From the NCBI GenBank assembly GCA_030142905.1, contig JASJOG010000340.1:124001-188000 (forward strand): a stretch of DNA of 64,000 nt, in the 5' to 3' direction. Source of the DNA: Heliopora coerulea. Its lineage: Eukaryota > Cnidaria > Anthozoa > Scleralcyonacea > Helioporidae. Under the pieces are notes generated by a model that was not told the origin of the DNA, searched no databases, and was given only the letters and a program-made list of their open reading frames with translations. A program made the position numbers and the translations under genes. Shown in pieces: positions 33,329 through 41,784 of this stretch; the first letter of the stretch is position 1; each line of letters starts with the position of its first letter.

Positions 33329-33753
33329 GAGAAATTTCGATTGCATTGTCCGTGTACTGATTGGTATTGGAGCAAATTGTTTACGGCAATTTTTCTTAGA
33401 CATACATCCAAAGTGGTGTAATCAGCCAAAAGATGCAACTGCGTTAAAGAAAGGAGCGCTCAAGCTGTTGAACTATGAGAAACAACAATTTTGTTCCGGA
33501 AATATCGAAGATTGGGATGTTTCTTTGCTCATACGTGTTCTACGGTTCAGTGCAGTTTCTTCAGTTCATCTTAAATTACATCCTCAAAAAGGTGATGCCA
33601 TATGTAAAATACAAGAAATCAGGAACCACGTTGTGGCACATGCGACCAAGAAGAAAATAAGTAAAGTAGATTTCAGAAATTACTGGGAACTATTAAAAGT
33701 GAATCTGATGACTCTTGGAGCAACAGAAGAAGAAATTGATTCGACTTTGTCTG
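33329..33753 (+). CDS. Host exon E: DZIP3-like HEPN domain
   Basis: The acceptor (TTTTCCTGTTCTAG) ends at 33328 and the donor GTAAGC starts at 33754. The 425-bp exon is open throughout (phase 2 in, phase 1 out), encoding about 141 residues. It includes GIGANCLRQFFLDIHPKW, then DWDVSLLIRVLRF, then KIQEIRNHVVAHATKKKI and FRNYWELLKVNLMTLG. This order (FF..IHP, D-x-S-L-L, I-R-N-x-x-x-x-H, F-x-x-Y-W) matches the DZIP3-type HEPN domain, and RNHVVAH fits the Rx4-6H motif of HEPN proteins. In invertebrates this domain is often found in multidomain putative immune proteins. The neighbouring large exon at 48293 begins in the matching phase. Confidence 0.78.
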
Positions 33754-33800
33754 GTAAGCACCATAAAACGTAAAGAAGTGTGGTCCATTCATATTTTTCG

Positions 33801-33828
33801 ATTCATTCATTCATTCATTCATTCATTC

Positions 33829-33831
<3 letters not shown>
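33801..33831. repeat. (ATTC)n microsatellite
   Basis: Seven or more ATTC units preceding the CT tract. Confidence 0.95.
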
Positions 33832-33889
<58 letters not shown>

Positions 33890-33900
33890 CCTCTCTCTCT

Positions 33901-33939
<39 letters not shown>

Positions 33940-33956
33940 TCCCTCTCCCTCTCCCT

Positions 33957-34003
<47 letters not shown>

Positions 34004-34008
34004 TCCCT

Positions 34009-34057
<49 letters not shown>
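33832..34057. repeat. (CT)n / (CCCTCT)n low-complexity tract
   Basis: About 226 bp of CT dinucleotides with interspersed CCCTCT and CCCTCC units. It lies in the intron just after the HEPN exon donor. It generates spurious long frames on both strands that are not genes. Confidence 0.97.
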
Positions 34058-34060
<3 letters not shown>

Positions 34061-34462
34061 TACAGCTAAAAACTCTTTAAAAAATCTTTAAACCTCTCAA
34101 AGAACTATTGAAGAGTTTTTATCTCTATAATATTGATGCTAAACTCGATCTGGTGGAGGAGGTTACATTTATATTTGTTATATATAGCTGGAGTTTCGCT
34201 GGAGGTAGTACTAACTGCCATTGGTTGAATTATGGTCACATGGTCTTATCTAATTCTAAATGTATCCCAAGCGGGCAACAACTTCAAAATTGTGTTTGTG
34301 GTAGCTTGGTAATTATGTTCTTAATAAGCACGCTCTCAAGCTGTTCAATATTTGTAGAGACATTCTATTTTTAAAGTATTTTATAGCATACGCTAAATGA
34401 ATTTCAAGTCTTACAAGAAAGGGTTGTTGGCCTGTCACAAATTGGAAGATAGATAGGGAATA

Positions 34463-34925
34463 ATGGATCCAAAGAGAAGAATCAGTTTGGAAAATCGAGG
34501 AAAAGAGCTGGCATTATATGAAGAAGGCTGCACACACAACGTGAAATTGCTGTTCGTGTGGGTTGTACTCAAAGCAGTGTCAGTGAAATCCTCAAGAAGA
34601 AGAGACTCGCTGGTAGTATGAAAGGTGCCAAGATCCCTGGATGGAAACGAAAGACATCTGGGACGGAGGACAGGGTCGTGGTAAGGAAAAACAAGTCAAA
34701 TTGCTACAATACTGCACCGCAAATAGAAGCTGAGATGCTAATTGAATATGGTGTCAATATCTCGGTTTCCACCACCCAAAGAAGGCTTAGAGAGGCTGGT
34801 CTAAAGGGCTGCAAGCCCAGAAAGAAGCCTAGGCTTACTGCTCACCATAAGAAGTCTCGATTACAGTTTGCACAAGCACACAAAGATTGGACTGCTGAAC
34901 AGTGGTCCCAAACCATCGTGAAACA
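34463..34925 (+). pseudogene. Tc1-like transposase N-terminal fragment
   Basis: ATG at 34463 begins DPKRRISLENRGKELALYE, and after a frame slip near 34535 the protein continues VGCTQSSVSEILKKKRLAG (helix-turn-helix), GWKRKTSGTEDRVVVRKN and VNISVSTTQRRLREAGLKG, ending HKDWTAEQWSQTI. This is the paired DNA-binding half of a Tc1-type transposase. It stops just before the first catalytic Asp, so the DDE domain is absent. Confidence 0.85.
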
Positions 34926-34933
34926 AGATGTAT

Positions 34934-35100
34934 TCACTTCTTTTGAAGTTCCTTCAATTCCTTGATTTTTCCATTATGAAAATTGTCGGAAAAAAAAAGC
35001 TCGGGATTCCCTGTGTTGTTGTTGAAGTAACCTGGAACACAACACATAAAGCCACCACTTGGTTTTGGTGTATTCCTCTCAGAGATCGAAGTATCTGTGT
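34934..35100 (-). pseudogene. THAP zinc-finger fragment
   Basis: The minus-strand frame reads GGFMCCVPGYFNNNTGNPEL then FFSDNFHNGKIKELKELQKK, matching the N-terminus of THAP domains (C-C-V-P-G-C-x-N-N, R-N-P-x-L-S-F). The second zinc-binding Cys is Tyr here, and the Trp and C-terminal Cys/His half are missing. It abuts the Tc1 fragment. Confidence 0.5.
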
Positions 35101-35343
35101 TGCTTTCGGAGCTGCGAAAATCTGTCCACGCAATCGAGCTTCGAAAAACTCTGACGCTCCCATCTGTTCGATTAGCCTCTGGAAGACGAGAACGAGCTTC
35201 AACAAATTCAACTTCGAGAGCGTCTATCTTGCAAAGTTTCGTAAACATTTGCCCACCAAGACCAGCGTTCATGGCGCACTTTGGATTAGCTGACGTTACA
35301 GTGATGTTGAGAGTTTAGTTAACTGTTTGTTCACGTCATTTCA

Positions 35344-36808
35344 GTAATGATTGGAGACTTTCTCTGACCAAAATTATAATTTATTTCGACGAGCTTTAGG
35401 CCACTAGACTGTGGTCTTCGACAGGTACATGACAACAGAAAATTGCAAGCTTATATACTATTCTAATGGGATGACATCACCGATAAAGAAATTTAAGTTA
35501 TTTACATGAAACAGATTAGATAGTAATTAGCGGCGACAGTGTTTCTTTGTTAGCTGAGTGTATTGTTTAGGTAATGGCATTGCATTGTTGTCAGCGTCTT
35601 TTGAGGAAATGGCCATCAAGACAACTCCTGTACCGCCCAAGACATGGAAACGCTTCGTAGATGATAGTTTTTCTATCATCAAGAAGAACGCCGTTCAAAC
35701 ATTCCACGACACACTGAACTCAATGGACCCAAACATATAATTCACCATAGAACATGAAAACAACGACAAACTAGCATTCGTTGACACCATCATCACACGA
35801 CAACACGGAGAACTCAACGTTGATGTCTACAGAAAGCCAACTCATACAGACAGATATCTAGACTACAATTCCCACCACGAGCAGAAACATAAGGTCAGCA
35901 CAGCTAAAACATTGATCCACCGAGCCCTTACACTACCAAATGCCCAAGAAGGAAAAACTAACGAGCTACAGTATGTCAAAAACGCCTTACGCGCAAACAG
36001 CTACCCTTTACGAACCATCAACAACATCATAACAGATACCAAGTCAACCCACTCAACTCCTACACCTGAAGAATTGGTAGGTATATTTTTTAAGATGGTC
36101 GACCCTACAACCCACAGAAGATATGTAACCTTACCATATATCAAGGGCGTAACTGAACAGCTAACCAGAACTCTCCGTCAACATGACATAGAAGTAGCAA
36201 CCAAACCAGTACGGGCATTGCAACAACACTTTCCCTCACCAAAACATAGACCCGAACTTGACAAACAGACGAATTTAATTTACAAGATTCCTTGCGTAGA
36301 TTGTACCCGGTCATATATTGGAGAAGCGGGAAGAGCGTTTGAAACAAGAAAAAAAAGAGCATTTGAGAAATGTTAAAAATTATGCCAAAGGTTCAAATAT
36401 AGCTTCTCATGCTTGGAAAAATGGACATAAATTTGACTTTGAAAAGGGGGAAATTATTGACAGAGGAAATTTCAGAATAAGGAAAACATTGGAATCATGG
36501 CACACGGAAACAACAGAAGACGCTGACAACAATGCAATGCCATTACCTAAACAATACACTCAGCTAACAAAGAAACACTGTCGCCGCTAATTACTATCTA
36601 ATCTGTTTCATGTAAATAACTTAAATTTCTTTATCGGTGATGTCATCCCATTAGAATAGTATATAAGCTTGCAATTTTCTGTTGTCATGTACCTGTCGAA
36701 GACCACAGTCTAGTGGCCTAAAGCTCGTCGAAATAAATTATAATTTTGGTCAGAGAACGTCTCCAATCATTATGCCTCTACCTGACCGTGCATCATCCAT
36801 ATTTGCAA
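35344..36808 (+). mobile_element. Penelope-like element in the gypsy LTR, 256-bp inverted arms
   Basis: Flanked by 9-bp direct repeats GTCATTTCA (35335-35343 and 36809-36817). Inverted arms of 256 bp each at 35345-35600 and 36517-36772 are nearly identical. Between and partly within them lies a 5'-truncated PLE with RT C-terminus and GIY-YIG domain. The inverted arms fit the partial inverted terminal repeats often produced during PLE insertion. Confidence 0.92.
35600..36590 (+). pseudogene. PLE RT C-terminus and GIY-YIG nuclease
   Basis: The frame contains KTWKRFVDDSFSIIKK (catalytic FVDD variant of the YVDD box), LAFVDTIITRQHGEL, DVYRKPTHTDRYL and NALRANSYP, then IPCVDCTRSYIGEAGRAFET, the GIY-YIG core. 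A TAA at 35738-35740 replaces what is probably a Gln codon, and a slip near 36345 moves the rest (NYAKGSNIASHAWKNGH) into another frame ending at 36590. The RT N-terminal half is missing. A different PLE subfamily from the one at 15857. Confidence 0.85.
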
Positions 36809-36995
36809 GTCATTTCAATAGTTCAATTGAACGTTATGGCGTGTCCTTGTCGTCAGCTGACGAAGGTTAGATGTTACTGAGAGTACCATCGGTTTTATGG
36901 TAGAGCCTAAAAGTTAGAAGTCTCTGAACTATTTTGTACTGTTTTGCACTATTCATTAAACGTGTTTACTCAACAACTAGTGGCAGCGGTGTGAT

Positions 36996-37923
36996 ATGTC
37001 AACCGAAGAACTAAAAAGCGAAATTGAGCGATTGACAAACCGCTTGGAAGCGATAGAAAATTACATGGGGGAAAGATCATCGACGTCGTTAACAACAGTG
37101 AAGGCAGCCGTGAATTCGCGAGCAAAACCTGATATATTTTCAGATGGTTCTTGGGACGAATGGGTTGCTCATTTCAAACTGTGTGTCGATGTCAAGAAGT
37201 GGGATGATGAGCAAAGCTGACAGCAATTTGCTGTACCTTTGAGAAAGCGAGCGCAAAGAAATTTCCTTACTTTGAAGGAGGAAGAGAAGAGCGACTTCCC
37301 TAGTCTACAAGCTGCCATGGAGAAGAAAATGAAACCACAACAAGAGAGGATGACACACAAGATGACCTTTCGACAAATACGTCGAGGGAAAGGAAAAAAC
37401 CTGATCGTCCTGGCCCCTGACCTTGTCAAATGGCCACTAGAGCGTATCCCGGGAAGGACACTTCCTTCGTCGAAGACGAGGTTCTGGACCAGTTTATCGC
37501 TGCGTTGGAGAACCGAGAAGTCCGTATAGCTGTCAGCCTGACGAGGCCGACAAGTTCAGATGAAGTACTATCCGCAGCACTCCGGTTGGAAAGCCTTCCT
37601 ACCGTGGAAAAGCAACAGATAAGTCAATGTTGGCCGCCAATGTTGATTTGCAGAAGTCGGTCGCTGGAGTAAACACCGGGGGCAACGATACAAAACCTCC
37701 GGCCTGGGCCAAACGCTATTTTCAACAGCAAGCGCAGTTGATAGAAAAGTTGGTAGAAACGAGGACATCAAATAATATTCGCAAACCAAGAGACCAGAGG
37801 AGAAATGTCCAGTGCTACAAATGTGGCAGAATGGGGGACTACCAGCGCAACTGCACTCATAACTTCAATGGCCACAACATATACAACTCGGGAAACGCCA
37901 ACAGGGCGGGATTACGAGTGTAA
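36996..37923 (+). pseudogene. gypsy gag, frameshifted
   Basis: An ATG at 36996 opens a coiled-coil-like N-terminus (LKSEIERLTNRLEAIENYM), followed by SDGSWDEWVAHFKLC, a stop at 37218-37220 and frame changes through 37239-37529 and 37430-37672. The last frame has the zinc knuckle CYKCGRMGDYQRNC, in which the expected His of C-x2-C-x4-H-x4-C is Asp. Gag forms the particle and binds RNA. This copy is defective by stops and by the lost zinc ligand. Confidence 0.8.
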
Positions 37924-38585
37924 CTCCGCCCGAGTCACCGCCGGTGTCCCAGCAGATATTTTTCCCCGCAAAATGTTTCTCCCCGGACACTATCCGCTAA
38001 CAGATACTGTTCCCCAAGACATAATCTCCTGGCAGATACTGTCTCCCCGGACATTATCTGGTCAGTGGATAGTGTACCCCTTCGTGGATTCTGTCCCCCT
38101 CTCCCAAAATCCAAAACTATTGCGGTAACTTTTAGTTTTTACGTATTTTGATAGAAAATTTAATTGAATTCAATTTAATTTAATCATATACATGGTAGCC
38201 TTATCAGCTGTAATAATAAAGTAACAAAAGAAAAAGAAGAGCTGCTTTTCAAAGAGTCGAGTGTCTACTTAAAATACAATTACATTCAAATATTATTAAA
38301 TTATAAGAATATTATTTCGTACACTTATTTAAAATTTAATAATATTCTTACATGCACACAGTTGAACTAATGTAAAAACGTTGTCTAAGAAAGTTTACAA
38401 TATAAAATTTATGTCTGAATATAAGAACAAAAGTTTGGACGTTAAAAATTGTCAAGGATGTCAAGATTTGAGTCGACAAACTCAGAAAGATTGTTTGTTT
38501 GTTTATTGTTTATTGTGCTTATAAAAGAAATACATGTGCAGCCAGTAACGACTGAATTGCGTATTTACAAATTATATTAATCACT

Positions 38586-39485
38586 CTAAGTATTACAATT
38601 TGTATCATAACAAGAAAAATATAAAAAAGAGTTCTTACAACGATTAGTTTTAAAATTTGGAACTAAAAACTTACGTGTCTGTCTAAGATTATACTGTGAA
38701 TCATAAGAAGGCGGTAAAAGACAATGGAGGCGATGATTTTCATCGTTGCTAATTGACTTAAAAAGGGATTGACAAAGAGTTTTATGATGTACATCAAGAT
38801 GATCTATACATAGTCTTTCTAATGCTCTACTATATTCAAGATCAGGAAAAATGACTCCTATTACACGTTTTTGAATACGTTCCATTTCATTCATCAAATA
38901 TTTTGGTAGATAATAATGAAAAACAGGTTCAGCATAATCCAGAATTGATCTAATACACGTAATGTAAAATAATTTTAAATCGTCGTAAGAAACATTTGCC
39001 CGCTTTAATTGGATTAAGAAGTAGATTTTTTTGGATACCTTCTTAATCACATCTCTAACGTGCGCATTCCAAGTTAAATTAGTAGAGATAGTAAGACCAA
39101 GTAACTTTGCCTTTGGAACAATCTCAAGTTCTTTGCCGTTAACCATAATGGGGGAAAATTGTCGCTCTGTTTTAGCGAACGATACTCGAAGTTCTTTACA
39201 TTTATCCGAATTGAGCTGAAATTTATTTAATGTCGACCACTGCGTAATTTTGTCAACAAAACCTTGTAAATGACTTATATTATTCGGAGCGATGGTTTCT
39301 GAAATTGTTGTGTCGTCAACAAATTTCCACAGGCACTCGTCATGTATAGTAAGGTCATTTATTATGATTAAAAAAAGCCATGGGCCTAATTTTGTGCCTC
39401 GAGGGACGCCTGAAGGTACTTTACGCCATTCGGAGAAACAGTCGTCTGCAAGTTTGATCCTTTGGTATCGGTCACTTAAAATCAA
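38586..39485 (-). pseudogene. LINE reverse transcriptase, C-terminal two thirds
   Basis: 299 residues including GVPRGTKLGPWLFLIIINDL, the catalytic KFVDDTTISE box, LLGLTISTNLTWNAHV and a tail ending PNFKTNRCKNSFL. The fold order (RT palm, thumb, C-terminal domain) is complete. The preceding fingers lie in a separate frame at 39629-39928. Confidence 0.88.
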
Positions 39486-39559
39486 TAATCCAGTTAACTA
39501 CACTGACTGGTAAATCTAAAGAACATAGTTTACCCGCCAAAATCTCATGATCGATAAGC

Positions 39560-39661
39560 TCAAATGCTTTACGATAATCAAATAAGATAATGGATCATTA
39601 ACACCAAGGATCAAATGCTTTACGATAATCAAATAAGATAATGGATCATTGACACCAAGGC
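39560..39661. repeat. 51-bp tandem duplication inside LINE RT
   Basis: CAAATGCTTTACGATAATCA starts at 39561 and again at 39612, with one mismatch between the two 51-bp units. The length is a multiple of three. Confidence 0.9.
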
Positions 39662-39928
39662 AAGCGCAGTAGATGATTTAGGTATCGCGCCGAATTGTTT
39701 ATAATCGACAATCTTAAGAATCGCAGTTTTAAGATAATCACGTGCCACAAAATCCTCAGCGACCTTCGAGATACATGAGGTCAATGATATTGGTCTCAGG
39801 TCTTTTTGGAGATTTTCTACAGCTTTTTTCTTCGGCAGTGGACATATTTCCGCTTGTTTCCATAGAGTAGGAAGACGTTGTTGGCGAAAAGATGCATTCA
39901 TCATCATACAAACAGGAGATGCCAACAA
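39629..39928 (-). pseudogene. LINE RT fingers fragment
   Basis: Contains LWKQAEICPLPKKKAVENLQ, KDLRPISLTSCISKVAEDFV and YKQFGAIPKSST, the RT blocks that precede the palm. It is collinear with the 38586-39485 frame on the same strand. Confidence 0.82.
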
Positions 39929-40008
39929 GGCTGCGTAGTCTTTTAAAAATCAATTTGAAATTCCATCTGGGCCAGAGGCTTTGTTAGAATTGTGTTTTAC
40001 TAGGAGGC

Positions 40009-40476
40009 TCAAAACTCTGTCTTCCGATATTTGTAAGAACCTTGGACATCCTCCAAAGGAAGTTTATTTGGTGGACAATTCCTTTGGTACTCAGACAGAG
40101 GCTCAAGAAGGGCTGCGTTAATTGCATTTGCCTTTTCGTGCCGAGAAAGTGATTGAATTTCGGGAACATTTAACTGGCCCAATAGATCTCTCGTATGAGA
40201 CTGCATTCCATTTGGATTTGCTCCTTTCATTTGCTGTACTCTTGATTCATAATATCTCGACTTACAAACTTTCCTGTCATGATTAACGGCATTTCGAAAA
40301 AAATTAAAAATAGGAGAATTTCCTCCATACTTGGCAAATGCCCGTTGTCTTTTAAGTATAAGAGATTTTAGGTTTTGCGTCATCCACAGTGCATCTGCTG
40401 TGTTCTTAATTACCTTTTTAACTGGCATTAACAGATCATACCCAATCTTAATAATTTCTTGAAAAATCTGTATCAT
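40009..40476 (-). pseudogene. LINE ORF2 linker between endonuclease and RT
   Basis: 155 residues with WMTQNLKSLILKRQRAFAKY and NHDRKVCKSRYYES, the conserved W-x-x-x-x-L-K-x-L-I-x-x-R-x-x-A pattern of the region between endonuclease and RT. Collinear with neighbours. Confidence 0.75.
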
Positions 40477-40512
40477 ATCTTCGCAATTACATGACGAGGC
40501 GAATAATATATC

Positions 40513-40914
40513 TCACTGTAAGGAACTTAAATATCTACCCATAGCAGCTTTACAGCTAGGTCGTTGATCCCGTATGAAGATAGTTTTCTTAGTCGCATAG
40601 CTTGTAACTCTTTTCTTGGATGACAACATTATAGTATTATGATCTGATAGTCCAAAATGTGGTAGAATCTGTGGTGCATTATAATAATCATGAATATTTG
40701 TTAGAATATAATCAAGAATGGCATCTTTACGGGTAGGCTTTTTGACAATTTGCTTAAGCCGAAAATGTTTTTGAAGACCTTTAAGATTGTACTTAAAAGA
40801 TTGTAGAGAATGAGTTGTTTTAAAATAAAGCGGTAAGTTATTCCAGACCCTAGCACCATAATAGCTGAACGATTTCTTCATGAAGTTAGTGGTTAGTTTG
40901 GCAAGCTTGATCAT
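40513..40914 (-). pseudogene. Chimeric LINE frame: tail of one element fused to endonuclease of another
   Basis: The first ~45 residues (TNFMKKSFSYYGARVWNNLP) are a LINE C-terminal tail like those at 43490 and 31790. The remainder (KKPTRKDAILDYILTN, PHFGLSDHNTIMLS) is the C-terminal part of an endonuclease with its SDH motif. The fusion is in frame without a stop. The junction is near 40775. Confidence 0.72.
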
Positions 40915-40989
40915 TGTTACGTAAGTAATATCGTAAGTAAGAAAATATGAAAGGAATCGCCCAGTTTAAGTGATCAGTTTCGTATAACT

Positions 40990-41225
40990 CGTAATTCATA
41001 AGGACAAATCCCAGCGCAGTTTCGATGTTCGGCTTTTGACAGTAACAGGTATGAGTCATCAAAACAACAATTGGCAACAAGGTGTCAAATATCCATACAA
41101 CACCCAAGGGTTTCGTGAATAAAGCACAATTTCTGTGTTCTGTTTTTGACTATACCAGGTATAAGTCATCAAAACAACAATCGGCAACGGGGTTACTAAA
41201 GTCCAAGCAACTTCTAAGGGTTCCG
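40990..41225. repeat. 110-bp tandem repeat, two copies
   Basis: The block GTCATCAAAACAACAA recurs at 41055 and 41165, with flanking similarity over the full 110-bp unit. Confidence 0.7.
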
Positions 41226-41309
41226 TGCATTAGGCGACAGAAAAAGCATTGGTTACGAAAGCAAGCTTCGGTTACAAGCAGCAGTTTCTGTGTTTACCCG
41301 AGATTTGAA

Positions 41310-41515
41310 TAAGGCGATTTCAGTAATGGTTTGTTGCGGAAATATTTAGCCGAGCAATTTTAACAGTTCTTTGCGTAAATATTTAGCTGAGCGATTTTAA
41401 CAGTTTGTGGCGTATATATTTGGCCGAGCGATTTTAACAATTTGTGTGAATATTTGATTGAACGATTTTAATAGCTTTCAAGTTATTTAACTGAACAATT
41501 TTAAATTTGGTTGAA
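41310..41515. repeat. ~37-bp tandem repeat, about five copies
   Basis: The motif TATTTAGCYGAGCGATTTTAA is repeated at 41351, 41388 and 41425, then in decayed form at 41459 and beyond. Confidence 0.75.
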
Positions 41516-41659
41516 CGATTCATTTTGTCAAAAAAATTACATGTAGTTAATTTTGTAAAATAAACAATTAACCAGGAAAATATTTGCTTTTGTCTTTCAC
41601 TTTCACATGGGGGACGCTATCCGTGGGAATCTAATTAAAGGGGACAGTATCTGCAAGGA

Positions 41660-41784
41660 ATCACCAGTGCTCGCCAAACAGGTGACTAGCATGCAGACGG
41701 GGAACACCATGTTTATAGAGTGCAACGTCCACGGATAGGCCGTAACTGCGCCTGTTGACACTGGCGCTGCAGTAACTATTCTGC
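41660..41784 (+). pseudogene. gypsy aspartic protease, N-terminal half
   Basis: The frame around 41682-41784 reads QVTSMQTGNTMFIECNVHG, a TAG, then APVDTGAAVTIL with the catalytic Asp-Thr-Gly of a retropepsin. It is interrupted by the LINE at 41785. The C-terminal half resumes at 43877-44020. The protease cleaves Gag-Pol in active elements. Confidence 0.75.

Larger units (their letters stand above)
35305..36975 (+). repeat. gypsy 5' LTR split by a PLE
   Basis: The LTR parts are 35305-35343 and 36818-36975, about 197 bp in total, homologous to the 3' LTR at 47702-47901 (shared blocks CAGCTGACGAAGGTTAGA and TTAAACGTGTTTACTCAACA). The PLE is inserted within it. The likely primer-binding region follows at 36980, but I cannot assign the tRNA. 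Confidence 0.88.
38480..40780 (-). mobile_element. LINE (FVDD-type RT), degraded
   Basis: A minus-strand non-LTR element with a GTTT-rich 3' tail near 38490. The reading order on the minus strand is endonuclease end (DYILTN...FGLSDHNTIM), linker (40009-40476), RT part 1 (39629-39928) and RT part 2 with tail (38586-39485). Several stops and frame changes separate them. The RT with FVDD box and GVPRGTKLGPWLFL block differs clearly from the other LINEs here. Confidence 0.85.
37952..41654. mobile_element. 3.7-kb insertion with GCAGATACTGTCCCC-type ends
   Basis: The right end GGGGACAGTATCTGC (41640-41654) is inverted relative to GCAGATATTTTTCCCC (37952) and to further copies near 38012 and 38034. 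Motifs of the type GATAGTGTCCCC recur near both ends. The block separates gypsy gag from the protease. Inside are minus-strand LINE fragments (38480-40914) and two tandem repeat arrays (40990-41225 and 41310-41515). Superfamily unknown; no transposase of its own was recognised. Confidence 0.5.

Noticed and set aside
33715..34091. Long frames of Leu-Ser or Arg-Glu repeats on both strands
   Set aside because: They are translations of the (CT)n/(CCCTCT)n microsatellite and have no coding features.
34928..35293. Plus-strand 121-residue frame
   Set aside because: Antisense of the THAP-like fragment; the minus strand gives the recognisable motif.
36690..36740. Possible hammerhead in the PLE arm (AGTCTAGTGG ... 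CGTCGAAAT)
   Set aside because: Only the GAAA box fits; the CUGANGA box is absent.
40990..41515. Tandem repeats as a CRISPR-like array
   Set aside because: Units are contiguous and decaying without unique spacers, and the context is eukaryotic.
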